From positions 248,001-312,000 of the forward strand of contig CAVQQI010000011.1 of assembly GCA_963714875.1 (NCBI GenBank): a DNA stretch of 64,000 bases. The letters run 5' to 3'. The first letter of the stretch is position 1. Every line of letters begins with the position of its first letter. Under the pieces are notes generated by a model that saw only the letters and a program-made list of their open reading frames with translations, ran no database searches and was not told where the DNA came from. Of this stretch, positions 42,055 to 51,170 are shown piece by piece. This DNA is from JBAOHV01 sp963714875. Lineage in GTDB: Bacteria; Actinomycetota; Acidimicrobiia; Acidimicrobiales; Microtrichaceae. The position numbers were made by a program, and so were the translations under genes.

Positions 42055-43203
42055 TCAGATGCCCGGGAGGTCGTCCTCGAGCCCCAGATGGATCTGGGCG
42101 GCGTCGATGTAGGTCTTCTCGGAGATGAAGGCGTGCTGGGTCCCGGTGTACATGTCGCGGAAGGCCCGCTCGAGGCGGGATCCCTCTCGCACGGCGCTGG
42201 TGCCGGCGGCCAGGTGTGCCCACTGCGCCACCTCGCGGCTGGCCTCGGTGGCGTAGGTCGCAGCGATCCGCAGGTCGGCCCGCATCGAGGGCGTGAAGTC
42301 CTGACCAGCGGCCACCGCGGACTCCACCGTGGTGAACGCCTCGAGCACTCCTGCGTGGGCGGCTCGCCACATCGCGGTGTGGTGGCTGAGGTTGCGCTGG
42401 AACGTCTGGCGCCGGGCGAGGGTCTCCATGTCGGACATGCGGACCTTCTCCTTGGCGAGCTCGGTGACGTCGTCGAGCATCGACCTGGCCACGCCGAGCG
42501 CCCACGAGGCGTGCCCGGCGGCGGTCACCGGCATGATGCCGAGTCGGTACATCGGAGCGCTGCCGCGTCGGGGTTCCCGGGTGAACAGGCCGTAGGTCCG
42601 GTGCTCGGGGACGAAGACGTCGCTGGTCTCGTAGTCGTAGCTGCCGGTGCCCCTGAGTCCCTGGACGTGCCACCCGTCGGTCAGCAGGACGTCCTTCGCG
42701 TCGATGACCGCCACGCTGAACTGGTCGAGGTCGAGGATCGGCTCGCCGTCGACGACCTTCATGAACCCGCCGCAGATGACAGGGGAGTGGGCCACCCCGG
42801 AACCGAAGTTCCACGAGCCGGTGATGCGAAATCCGCCGTCGACGGTGTCGCCCATGCCGTTGGGGAACAGCTGCCCGGCGCTGGTGACGCGTCCGCCGGC
42901 GCCGAAGACCTCCTCGAAGCCCTCGTCGGGGAGGTACACCGCCGCGGCCATGGCGGTGGGGAGGTTCGCGATGCCGATCCAACCAGCTGCACCGTCGGCG
43001 CTGGCCAGTTCCACCCAGGTCTCGATGAGGTCGGCGAACCCCGGTTCGCAGCCGCCGGCCTCGACCGGGTTCAGGTAGGTCATGAGACCGCTGTCCCACA
43101 GGGCGTCGACGGCGGTCGGCGTGAGCGTGCGGGCGTCCTCGCTGGGCTGCGCCTCGGCTTCGAGGACCTCCCGGATCTTCACTGCTGCTGTCGGTCCGTG
43201 CAT
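42055..43203 (-). CDS. Acyl-CoA dehydrogenase-like flavin-dependent monooxygenase (group D)
   Basis: The 382-residue protein has the acyl-CoA dehydrogenase fold but lacks the usual active-site Glu context; ASADGAAGWIGIANLPTAMA, ITGSWNFGSGVAHSPVICGG and VPEHRTYGL resemble HsaA/HpaB-C-type monooxygenases that use reduced flavin. Its C-terminal helices contain EASREVAQWAHLAAGTSAV. It may hydroxylate an aromatic or steroid-like compound. ATG 43203 follows GAGGGG by seven bases. The SDR gene upstream ends 28 bases before, so they are likely cotranscribed. Confidence 0.82.
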   Translation of the reverse strand: MHGPTAAVKIREVLEAEAQPSEDARTLTPTAVDALWDSGLMTYLNPVEAGGCEPGFADLIETWVELASADGAAGWIGIANLPTAMAAAVYLPDEGFEEVFGAGGRVTSAGQLFPNGMGDTVDGGFRITGSWNFGSGVAHSPVICGGFMKVVDGEPILDLDQFSVAVIDAKDVLLTDGWHVQGLRGTGSYDYETSDVFVPEHRTYGLFTREPRRGSAPMYRLGIMPVTAAGHASWALGVARSMLDDVTELAKEKVRMSDMETLARRQTFQRNLSHHTAMWRAAHAGVLEAFTTVESAVAAGQDFTPSMRADLRIAATYATEASREVAQWAHLAAGTSAVREGSRLERAFRDMYTGTQHAFISEKTYIDAAQIHLGLEDDLPGI

Positions 43204-43231
43204 GTCGTGTCCCCTCGTGATCGTGCGCTGT

Positions 43232-43972
43232 TCAGAATTCACCGAAGAAGCCGCCGCTGAGCCCGGCGGTCATGCCGCCGTCGACGACCATCGCCGAGCC
43301 CGTCATGAACGACGCCTCCGACGATGCCAGGAAGAGCACCGCATTGGCGATCTCCTCGGGCTCGCCGAATCGCCCCAGCTTGTGCGCGCCGAGCATCTTG
43401 GCGCGGTAGTCCTCCATGCCGGGCTGGTCGATCAGGCTGTGCAACAGCGGGGTCGAGACGCCGCCGGGGCACACGGCGTTGACCCGGATCTGGTTCGGCC
43501 CGTAGTCGATCGCCATGGACTTGGTGAGCATGATCACGCCGCCTTTCGAGGCGTTGTAGACCGATCCGCCCTCGGTGCCCTCGATGCCCTCGATGCTGGC
43601 GATGTTGACCACGCTGCCGGACCGCTGCGTGATCATCTGCGCGCACACGTGCTTGCACACGTTGAAGGTGCCCTTGAGGTTGATGTCCATGACCCGGTCC
43701 CACTCGTCGGAGTCGACCATGTGGACCGGACCTCCGCCAGCGACCCCTGCTGCATTCACCACGACATCGATCCGGCCGTGCGCCTCGACGATGGACGCCA
43801 CTGCTGCTGCCACGGCGGACTCGTCGCGCACGTCGAGCAGGTGGTCCGCCTCACCGGCGATGTCGGCGGTGATCACCGTCGCACCCTCCTTGACGAATCG
43901 ATCTGCGGTCGCGGCGCCGATGCCCGACGCGGCCCCGGTGATGAATGCCACCTGGTCCTGGAGTTGCCCCAT
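43232..43972 (-). CDS. Short-chain dehydrogenase/reductase
   Basis: The 246-residue SDR has the cofactor loop TGAASGIG, NAAG, catalytic Ser in NIASIEG, and YNASK (Tyr and Lys). The Asp after the second strand (ADI) favours NAD(H). The end is TGSAMVVDGGMTAG. ATG 43972 follows AAGGGGG. It is upstream of the flavin monooxygenase in one apparent operon, suggesting a degradation pathway. Confidence 0.93.
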   Translation of the reverse strand: MGQLQDQVAFITGAASGIGAATADRFVKEGATVITADIAGEADHLLDVRDESAVAAAVASIVEAHGRIDVVVNAAGVAGGGPVHMVDSDEWDRVMDINLKGTFNVCKHVCAQMITQRSGSVVNIASIEGIEGTEGGSVYNASKGGVIMLTKSMAIDYGPNQIRVNAVCPGGVSTPLLHSLIDQPGMEDYRAKMLGAHKLGRFGEPEEIANAVLFLASSEASFMTGSAMVVDGGMTAGLSGGFFGEF

Positions 43973-44176
43973 GTGTTGTCCCCCTTGTGCGTTTCGTCCA
44001 CGGCCCCACGACGGTGGGAACGGGACCGCCTCGTCTCGTCGACCCGCCGTCGGTCCGGTTCCGGATGGTTCCGGGGGCCGTGCGTGGGCGACACCCTACG
44101 TGCGAGAGCACCGGGTCGAGTGCTCGGCCCGGACCTCGGACGCCGGCAGGTCCCCGCCATTGCGTCACGGTGACGT

Positions 44177-44182
44177 TATGCT
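44177..44182 (+). promoter_or_regulatory. -10 box of zinc-finger coiled-coil gene (leaderless)
   Basis: TATGCT lies seven bases before GTG 44190. Confidence 0.5.
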
Positions 44183-44189
44183 CGGTGGG

Positions 44190-44534
44190 GTGGGAGAGCA
44201 GGGGTCGAGCACGCAGCAGGACGGTGCACCTGTCGGGTCGGCGCGGTGTGCGCACTGCGGTCGGGGGTTCACACCCAACAGCGGCGTGGGGCGTCCGGGG
44301 AAGTACTGCCGGCGCAGCTGTCGTCAGCGGGCGTTCGAGCAGCGTCGCCATGCCGGCGACCAGGCGTGGAGCGATGCACGGTTGATCGAGATGTCCGAGC
44401 AGCTCGCGGCGCACGAGGATGCGATCGACCGCGTACGGGAACTGCTCGATGAACTGCGTGCCGATGATGCCGATGGCATCGAGGTGGAGCTGTCCGACGT
44501 GGTGGGACGTCTGGAGCGTGCGCTGGTCGACTGA
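44190..44534 (+). CDS. Small zinc-finger/coiled-coil protein
   Basis: The 114-residue protein has a treble-clef-like finger (CAHCGRGF ... KYCRRSCRQRAFEQRR) followed by a helical, acidic, coiled-coil-like C-terminus with regular Leu/Ile/Val (MSEQLAAHEDAIDRVRELLD). The finger resembles those in short actinobacterial proteins annotated as hypothetical. GTG 44190 is seven bases after TATGCT. Confidence 0.65.
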   Translation: MGEQGSSTQQDGAPVGSARCAHCGRGFTPNSGVGRPGKYCRRSCRQRAFEQRRHAGDQAWSDARLIEMSEQLAAHEDAIDRVRELLDELRADDADGIEVELSDVVGRLERALVD

Positions 44535-44694
44535 CGGGAGAGCACCGGGGTCCCGGGGCCCCGTCCCGGCGGTCGAACGTCCAACTTGACATAATGAGCA
44601 TTTCCGGCGGTGCGGGGAAGTGGCTGCACCGATGGTTCCGGACGCCCTGGGTCGCTGCCGGTGCTGCTGCTCGACCGGTGGCACACTCGTGACC

Positions 44695-44910
44695 GTGTTC
44701 GGTGTCATCAGCGGTTACGAGATCCTCGTGGTGGCGCTGGCGGTCGTCGCGCTCGCTGCGATCGTCGGCGCCGGGGTCATCGGCGTCGTCACCCGGATCG
44801 TCCGAGGCGACGTTCGAACAGCGAGCGAGCCCCCGAGGAGGCCCCGGTCCGGGCGCTCGTCGGGATGGTGTCGGCGCAGATGGCCCCCAGGGCGCTCCCC
44901 CGGCCGCTGA
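44695..44910 (+). CDS. Small single-pass membrane protein, possibly frameshifted
   Basis: A GTG at 44695, seven bases after CACACT, opens 71 codons with one strong helix (EILVVALAVVALAAIVGAGV) and IGVVTRIVRGD. After about 44811 the coding signal (third-position G/C) moves to another frame that reads SERAPEEAPVRALVGMVSAQ, whereas the original frame becomes Arg/Pro/Trp-rich. One missing base near 44811-44813 is therefore suspected. Family unknown. Confidence 0.4.
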   Translation: MFGVISGYEILVVALAVVALAAIVGAGVIGVVTRIVRGDVRTASEPPRRPRSGRSSGWCRRRWPPGRSPGR

Positions 44911-45132
44911 CGGCGCCACGACGCCGCTCTGGGCGGCATCGAGCGCGTGTCGCCGGCGCACTGCGGATCTCGTGCCGGGTTCGCTCGGGGTTCGGAGGTG
45001 TGTGTCGAAGAACCGCCGGAACCTGCCACCACGGAGCGTGTCGTTAGGTTACAGTTCAGTGACAGAACCGGTGTGGTTAGTTGGGGCACGGGTGAAGGAC
45101 CGTTCGTGGATGAGCGCAAAGATCGAGTGGTG

Positions 45133-46284
45133 ATGACCCACCCCGGTCACGGCGCGCGGGTGAACGGGGCCGCAGCGGTGTCCTCGTGGCTCCGGCGCAG
45201 CGTCGGTCGGCGACCGGGAGCGCGAACGGTGCCCGCTGCGGTGCTCGACGGCACCGAGCTGATCCACCTCGGTGGTGGCGAGCAGATCGCCTGTCCCGGT
45301 GTGGCGGCGCTGCCGATCGCGCAGAGCTCTCGTCGTCTGGGGCTCGGGTCGCCGTCGCTCGCGCTGCCGCCGGCACGGGTGCACCTGCTGCGCGACGTGC
45401 TGCTGTACCCGGGTTCACGCACCGTCACGGATCGGTCGGGCCGCCTGGTCGCCGAGTCGCTCATGTCCGACATGGTCGGCGTCGTGGGGCCGCACGACGC
45501 CGAGCTGTCGTCGGAGCCGGTCGAGCTCGAGGGGAACGTGGCGCTGTTCCGCTCGCCGTGGCGGCCGTACTTCCACACCCTGATCGACCATCTGCCGCGG
45601 GCCGCGCTGTTGGGTCAGCCCGCGGTGCGCCGACTCGGCCCGGTGACGCTGGTCCACGACGGCCCGCTGACGCCGGTGGAGGCCCACCTGCTGGCGCGGC
45701 TCGTTCCGTCACAGGTGCGCCTGTTGCAGGTCGAGCCGGGAACCGCCCTGCGACCAGAGCGGCTCCTGCTGCCCGGCTACGTGACCCGGCCCTCCGCCGG
45801 TGCGATTCCCAGTTGGTACCGCCGTTGGATCGATCATGAGGCACAGCGCCACTCCGCCGACCCCGCCGGACTGCCGGGTCGACGGATCTTCATCGATCGG
45901 CCCCACAGCCCACGTCGAGTGGTGAACCGCGCCGAGATCGAGCCCGTCCTCGCACGTCACGGCATCGATGTCGTCGAGCCCTCCACGTTTCCTCCGGCGG
46001 ACCAGATCGTCATGTTCCGTCAGGCCGAGGTGGTCGTCGGTGTGACCGGCAGCGGTCTCGCGAACGCTGTGTTCAGTCGGGCCGCGCACATCATCGAGCT
46101 GCTCCCCGGTCAGGAACTGCTGCCTCACTTCTACTACCTCGCCGCAGCGAAGGGCCTGCCCTACTCGTACGTGCCGGCGCCGCCGGACCGGCTCCGGTTG
46201 GACACGACGGCACGACTACGACGCGACGTCGTGGTCGACGCCGCGGCGCTCGACGCCGTGCTCGCCGACGTCCTCGGCACCTGA
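45133..46284 (+). CDS. Glycosyltransferase family 61 (DUF563) protein
   Basis: The 383-residue protein has the GT61 core: WRPYFHTLIDHLPRAALL near the middle, RRIFIDRPHSPRRVVNRAEI, and VVGVTGSGLANAVFSRAAHI followed by ELLPGQ. The GxxGSGLxN block is the family signature. It probably adds a sugar to an exported polysaccharide. ATG 45133 was taken; two GTG codons directly before it (45127, 45130) are alternatives. A TACAGT box lies about 75 bases upstream. Confidence 0.82.
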   Translation: MTHPGHGARVNGAAAVSSWLRRSVGRRPGARTVPAAVLDGTELIHLGGGEQIACPGVAALPIAQSSRRLGLGSPSLALPPARVHLLRDVLLYPGSRTVTDRSGRLVAESLMSDMVGVVGPHDAELSSEPVELEGNVALFRSPWRPYFHTLIDHLPRAALLGQPAVRRLGPVTLVHDGPLTPVEAHLLARLVPSQVRLLQVEPGTALRPERLLLPGYVTRPSAGAIPSWYRRWIDHEAQRHSADPAGLPGRRIFIDRPHSPRRVVNRAEIEPVLARHGIDVVEPSTFPPADQIVMFRQAEVVVGVTGSGLANAVFSRAAHIIELLPGQELLPHFYYLAAAKGLPYSYVPAPPDRLRLDTTARLRRDVVVDAAALDAVLADVLGT

Positions 46285-46302
46285 CCTGCGGGAGCTGCTG
46301 GG

Positions 46303-47409
46303 TCAGACTGCTTCGGCTGCCAACAGCTGGCCGAGCGCCAGGAGCTGACGTGTCGTGCCGCCGAGCTGCAGCTCGATCTCCTTCGCCGACAGGAAGTACC
46401 GGTGCAGTGGGTAGTCGCGATCCACACCGACCCCGCCGTGGAGGTGCTGCGCGGTGTGGACCACGCGCTGGCCGCCGAACGCCGTCCAGTACTTCGCCGT
46501 CGCCACCTCGGCCGATGCCGGCATGTCGACCGAGAGGCGCCACAGCGCCTGCTGCGCGGTCAGTCGGACCGCCTCGGTGTCGATGAACGAATCCGCTGCA
46601 CGGTGTGCCACCGACTGGAACGACGCGATCGGGACGTCGAACTGCTTTCGGTCCTTGGTGTACTGAGCGGTCAGCTCCAGTGCCCGGGCGAACACACCGA
46701 CCGCGACGGCGCACTGTGTGGCGACCGCACGCTCGTAGGCCCAGCGCACCGAGTCGCGACCGTCGGCAACCAGCTCTGCGGGGGCCATGGCCATGAGGAT
46801 CGCCGCCTGGGGATCGCCCAGCGTGGTTCGCAGTGGCTCGATGCCGACACCCTCAGCATCGGTGTGCACCAGGAACAGCCCGATCGACCGGCCCTCGATC
46901 GCGGCCGGCACGAGCACGGCATCCGCGATGGCGCCGGCGGGCACGCAGATCTTGGTGCCGGTGAGCTGCCAGGCGTCCCCGTCGCGGGCGGCCTGGGTCG
47001 TCGGAATGAGCGGCTCGCCGCCGTCCTCGTGCCACGCGGCGGTCAAGACCATCTCGCCGGCGGCGACGCTGGTGAGCACCCGCTCGGCGAGGGGTTCGGG
47101 CGCGAATTCGGCGATCGCGGGGCTGCCCAGCCCGAGGGTCTCCCACAAGGGGACCGCAGCGGTGTGGCGGCCGACCTGTTCGAGTGCGGCGCCGAGGGCG
47201 ACCAGATCGAGCCCAGCGCCGCCGTGGGCCTCGGGCACGAACGCACCGAGCACGCCCGTCTCGGCCAATGAGGCCCACAGGTCACGATCGAAGCGCGGTC
47301 CGTCGCCCGTTTCGAGCTCGCGCAGTCGTTCGTGGGTGGAGGCATCCCCGATGACCTGTGTGGCGAGGTCGCCGATCGCGGTTGCCGATTCGTCCAGTGA
47401 GAAGTCCAT
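46303..47409 (-). CDS. Acyl-CoA dehydrogenase (FadE-type, short)
   Basis: The 368-residue protein has the ACAD pattern: MDFSLDES, GGAGLDLVALGAALEQVGRH, LTGTKICVPAGAIAD, ALELTAQYTKDRKQFDVPIA (FAD-binding RKQFG-like) and HLHGGVGVDRDYPLHRYFLS. The usual catalytic Glu is not at the standard place, as in actinobacterial heteromeric FadE pairs where one chain is active and the other not. It lies 14 bases after the second ACAD gene and both have similar size, which supports an alpha2beta2 enzyme as in mycobacterial cholesterol side-chain degradation. ATG 47409 follows AAGGGG. Confidence 0.88.
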   Translation of the reverse strand: MDFSLDESATAIGDLATQVIGDASTHERLRELETGDGPRFDRDLWASLAETGVLGAFVPEAHGGAGLDLVALGAALEQVGRHTAAVPLWETLGLGSPAIAEFAPEPLAERVLTSVAAGEMVLTAAWHEDGGEPLIPTTQAARDGDAWQLTGTKICVPAGAIADAVLVPAAIEGRSIGLFLVHTDAEGVGIEPLRTTLGDPQAAILMAMAPAELVADGRDSVRWAYERAVATQCAVAVGVFARALELTAQYTKDRKQFDVPIASFQSVAHRAADSFIDTEAVRLTAQQALWRLSVDMPASAEVATAKYWTAFGGQRVVHTAQHLHGGVGVDRDYPLHRYFLSAKEIELQLGGTTRQLLALGQLLAAEAV

Positions 47410-47423
47410 GGTCAGTCCCCTTG

Positions 47424-48603
47424 TCAGCTGCGCAGCGCTCGTGGCAGACCCAGACCGAACATGCCGATCAGGTCGCGCTGGATCTCGTTGGTGCCACCGC
47501 CGAAGGTCAGGATCAGCAGGCTGCGGTAGTTCATCTCGAGGCGACCCTTCAGGATCGACCCGGTGGACTCCCGGTCGAGGTAGGCGCGGGGCCCGAGGAT
47601 CTCCATCATCAAGCGGAAGGCCTCGAGGTAGAACTCGGTGCCGAAGATCTTGATGGTGGAGGCGTCGGACACGTCGAGCGGGGCGTGCGTGGCGGTCCAG
47701 GCGACCTTCCAGTTGATGAGTCGCAGGAACTCGATGCCGGCATGCACCTTGGCCAGGTTCAGCTGCACCCACTCGTGGTCGATGACCCGCCCACCGTCGG
47801 CCCCGGTGGTGTTCTGCGCCCAGCGGCGGACCTCGAAGTAGGACTGCTCCAGCAGCCCCGAGGAGCACAGCGTGACCCGCTCGTGGTTCAGCTGGTTCAT
47901 GATCAGGCCCCAGCCGTTGTTCTCACCGCCGACCAGGTTGCCGACGGGGACCCGCACGTCGTCGTAGAAGGTGGCGTTGATGTCGTGGCTGGAGAGCAGG
48001 TGCAGCGGGTCGACCGTGATGCCGGGCGACGCCATGTCGACGATGATCATCGAGATGCCCTTGTGCTTGGGTGCATCGGGATCGGTGCGCACCGCGAGCC
48101 AGCAGTAGTCGGCGTCGCTGGCCAGGCTCGTCCACATCTTCTGACCGTTGATCACGTACTCGTCGCCGTCGCGCACCGCCCTGGTGGTCAGCGCCGCCAG
48201 GTCGGTTCCCGCCTCGGTTCTCGGAGTAGCCGATGCAGAAGTGCAGGTCGCCGGCGAGGATCTTCGGCAGGAAGAAGTCCTTCTGCTCCTGCGTGCCGAA
48301 CTGCATGATCGTCGGGCCCACGGTGTTGATGGTGAGCATCGGCACCGGGGCACCGCAGCGCATGGACTCGTCGAAGAAGATGAACTGCTCGATCTGGCTG
48401 CGGCCCTGGCCGCCGTACTCCTCGGGCCAGCCGATGCCGAGCCAGCCGTCGGCCGCCATCTGCTTGACCATCTGACGCGTCACCGGGCCGCAGCCGACCT
48501 CCTCGTGCAGCGCCGATCGCACCTCGTCGGTCAGGAGGTTGTCGTAGTACGAACGCAGCTCGTCGCGCAGCTGCTCCTGCTCTGGCGTGTAGGCGATCTG
48601 CAT
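47424..48603 (-). pseudogene. Acyl-CoA dehydrogenase, split by a +1 frameshift
   Basis: From ATG 48603 the first frame encodes MQIAYTPEQEQLRDELRSYY, WLGIGWPEEYGGQGRS and FFLPKILAGDLHFCIGYSE; the rest is in another frame, beginning AGTDLAALTTRAV, INGQKMWTSLASDADY, GWGLIMNQLNHERVTL and ending FGGGTNEIQRDLIGMFGL. Removing one T of the pair at 48218-48219 gives YSETEAGTDLAA and 392 residues, normal for the family. It is the first gene of the two-gene acyl-CoA dehydrogenase unit, with a KstR-like palindrome over its -10. Confidence 0.9.
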
Positions 48604-48632
48604 CGAGCCCCCCGGGTTGACGAACGGCGAGA

Positions 48633-48648
48633 ACTGTAACGCGTTCTA
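48633..48648 (-). promoter_or_regulatory. -10 box with KstR-like palindrome upstream of acyl-CoA dehydrogenases
   Basis: On the minus strand TACAGT (48638-48633) is a -10 box about 30 bases before ATG 48603. TAGAACGCGTTACA (48648-48635) overlaps it and fits TnnAACnnGTTnnA, the consensus of the TetR-family cholesterol regulator KstR. One match of this kind is expected by chance in a window of this size, but the place is right. Confidence 0.4.
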
Positions 48649-48750
48649 CTCCCCTCACCCAGTACCGCGACCGGCCGGAGGTGGGCACGAGAGCTGCCGT
48701 CGGGCCCGCGGCCCGGCGGCCGCGGGTGCGGGAGTCCGGCGCCCCCGACC

Positions 48751-48756
48751 TACTGT
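48751..48756 (+). promoter_or_regulatory. -10 box of mtr (leaderless)
   Basis: TACTGT lies six bases before ATG 48763. Confidence 0.5.
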
Positions 48757-48762
48757 GCGGCC

Positions 48763-50199
48763 ATGTCCGACTTCGATCTGGCCATCATCGGCACCGGCTC
48801 CGGCAACTCCGTGCTCACCCCGGAGTTCGAGGACTGGAAGGTGGCGATCGTCGAGCGGGCGGTGTTCGGTGGGACGTGTCTCAACGCGGGCTGCATCCCC
48901 TCGAAGATGTTCGTCATCCCCGCGGATCGCATGGTCGAGGCCGCCGAGGCGACCGATCGCCTGGACGTGGACATCGAGGCCCGCCGTGCTGACTGGCCCG
49001 CGATGCGGGACCGGGTGTTCGGGCGCATCGACCCGATCGCTGCGGGCGGCACCGAGTACCGCCACTCCCAGGACCACGTCACGGTGCTGCACGGCGATGG
49101 TCGCTTCGTCGGCGACCATCGGCTGGCGGTGCGCTCGCTCGACGGCACCACCACGGAGATCACTGCGGACCGGTTCGTGCTCGCTGCGGGTGCGCGTCCT
49201 CGCGTTCCCGACGTACCGGGCCTGCAGGCCACGCCGTTCCACACCTCGGACTCGATCATGCGGATCGATGAGCTGCCGGAGCACCTGATCATCCTGGGCG
49301 GCGGTTTCATCGCGGCCGAGATGGGCCATGTGTTCGCGTCGCTGGGTTCGCGGGTCAGCGTGGTGCACCGTGGCGATCGGATGTTGCGACACGAGGACCC
49401 CGACGTGTCCAAGCGGTTCACCGACACCTTCTGCGAACGCATCGACACCTACTTCCACGCCGAGACGACCAGCGTGGAGCACCGCGACGGCCGGTTCGTG
49501 CTCAGCATCGACCAGAAACCCGAAGCGGTGCAGCTCCCAGGTCATCGCCGCTGTTCGGAGCTGCACGGGGACGCGCTGCTGGTGACCACCGGCCGTGACC
49601 CGAACGGCGACCAGCTGGCGGTCACCGAGACCGGTGTGCAGCTGGACCACCACGGCTACGTGATCACCGATGACACCCTCGCCACCGGCGTGCCGGGCAT
49701 CTGGGCGCTCGGCGACATCCGCAACCCACAGCAGCTGAAGCACCTGGCCAACCAGGAGCAGCGCGTGGTGACCCACAACTTGTTGCACCCGCACGCGCCG
49801 ATCAGCATCGACCAGCGAGTCGTGCCCCATGCGGTGTTCTCCCACCCCCAGGTCGGCTCGGTCGGTTCGACGGTGCTCGAGCTGCGTGCGGAGGGCCGGA
49901 TGTTCATCGAGGGACACTGCGACTACGCCGGGGTCGCGTACGGCTGGGCGCTCGAGGACACCACGGGGTTCGCCAAGGTGCTCATCGATGCAGCCGACGC
50001 CACCATCCTGGGTGCCCACATCATCGGGCCGCAGTCGGCCACGCTGATCCAACAGATCGCGCAGGCGATGCAGTTCGGCATCACCGCCGATCGCCTGGCC
50101 CGGGACCAGATCTGGTGTCATCCCGCGTTGCCCGAGCTGCTGGAGAACGCACTGCTGGACGCGCTCGCCCAGATGCCGGTTCAGCTCCCTGCCCGATAG
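48763..50199 (+). CDS. mtr: Mycothione reductase
   Basis: This 478-residue flavoprotein belongs to the pyridine nucleotide-disulfide oxidoreductases. It has the FAD loop IIGTGSGNSV, the redox pair C39 and C44 in GGTCLNAGCIPSKMF, the NAD(P) loop ILGGGFIAAEMGHVFASLGS and the C-terminal active-site CHPALPELLENAL (HPxxxE). The GTGSGN and CIPSKM forms match mycothione reductases, which keep mycothiol reduced, rather than lipoamide dehydrogenase. ATG 48763 is six bases after TACTGT. The end overlaps the convergent epimerase gene by 19 bases. Confidence 0.85.
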   Translation: MSDFDLAIIGTGSGNSVLTPEFEDWKVAIVERAVFGGTCLNAGCIPSKMFVIPADRMVEAAEATDRLDVDIEARRADWPAMRDRVFGRIDPIAAGGTEYRHSQDHVTVLHGDGRFVGDHRLAVRSLDGTTTEITADRFVLAAGARPRVPDVPGLQATPFHTSDSIMRIDELPEHLIILGGGFIAAEMGHVFASLGSRVSVVHRGDRMLRHEDPDVSKRFTDTFCERIDTYFHAETTSVEHRDGRFVLSIDQKPEAVQLPGHRRCSELHGDALLVTTGRDPNGDQLAVTETGVQLDHHGYVITDDTLATGVPGIWALGDIRNPQQLKHLANQEQRVVTHNLLHPHAPISIDQRVVPHAVFSHPQVGSVGSTVLELRAEGRMFIEGHCDYAGVAYGWALEDTTGFAKVLIDAADATILGAHIIGPQSATLIQQIAQAMQFGITADRLARDQIWCHPALPELLENALLDALAQMPVQLPAR

Positions 50200-51080
50200 G
50201 CCTCGGCGAGCGCAGCGAACCCCTCGCGCCACCCCACTCTCGTCGGGCCGCACAGCTCGACCATCCGGGTCGTGTCCACGGTGACCCCGCCGATGGTGGC
50301 GTCGGTGACCTCGAAGTCGACCTCGAGTCCCAACCGTTGCGCGAGGAACTCGCACCACTGTTCGAGCGAGACCTGCTCGACCCCCGCCCAGTTGACCGTC
50401 GTCGCCGGCACCGTGGCAGCGTCGAGCAGCGCCGGCACCATCGCGGCGATGTCGGTCAGCGAGATCGGGTTGAACAGATTGGGGCGGTCTGCGTCGACCG
50501 GGATGGGCATGCCGGCCTCCATCATCGCGATGTGGAACGCGGGCCAACCGCGGGCGGTGCCGTCGGGTCCCACGCCGTAGGGCACGTTCAACCTGGCGAT
50601 CGTCGTGGGGATGTCCAGATGGCGGCACATCGTGGCCACGACCTGTTCCGCGGCGATCTTGGCGATGGAGTACGTGGGCATGATCGGCCGGTGGTTGTCG
50701 CCCAGGGCCGAGCGCTCATCGAGCACCACCGGGCCGGAGGGGTCATAGACGCCGGTCGACGAGCAGTGCAGGAACGCCGCGGGGCGCACGTGGGCCATGA
50801 GGAGTCCGGCCGCCTGTGCGTTCGCACGCAGGTCGACGTCCCAGCGTTGGGACTTGGTCACCGCGAAGTTCAGCACCGCGTCGGCGTCGACCGGCACGTC
50901 GTGGAAGGTCGCGGCGAGCAGGTCGGTGGGAATGCACCGCACCCCGAGGGCTTCGAGGCGTCGACGCGCCGCGTCGTCGGTGAAGCGCGCCAGCCCGATC
51001 ACCTGGTGATCGGCTGCCAGCACCGTCGCGACGGTCTCCGCGACCTGTCCGGTCACCCCGGTGATCACATAGCTCGACAT
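50181..51080 (-). CDS. NAD-dependent epimerase/dehydratase family protein
   Basis: The 299-residue protein is an extended SDR: VITGVTGQVAETVA (loop), the Asp-rich region LNFAVTKSQRW, LHCSSTGVYD, the catalytic YSIAK and IARLNVPYGVG. TGxxGxV is slightly altered. The substrate is unknown. ATG 51080 follows AAGGGGG. Its last 19 bases overlap the end of mtr on the other strand. Confidence 0.85.
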   Translation of the reverse strand: MSSYVITGVTGQVAETVATVLAADHQVIGLARFTDDAARRRLEALGVRCIPTDLLAATFHDVPVDADAVLNFAVTKSQRWDVDLRANAQAAGLLMAHVRPAAFLHCSSTGVYDPSGPVVLDERSALGDNHRPIMPTYSIAKIAAEQVVATMCRHLDIPTTIARLNVPYGVGPDGTARGWPAFHIAMMEAGMPIPVDADRPNLFNPISLTDIAAMVPALLDAATVPATTVNWAGVEQVSLEQWCEFLAQRLGLEVDFEVTDATIGGVTVDTTRMVELCGPTRVGWREGFAALAEAYRAGS

Positions 51081-51170
51081 CGAACCCCCTTGCTCCGCCC
51101 GACCTGGGTCGCTGCCGGGGTTCTAGTCCGTTTCCAAGGGACCCCGCTGGTTCGGTAGCGTGCACTCCCT

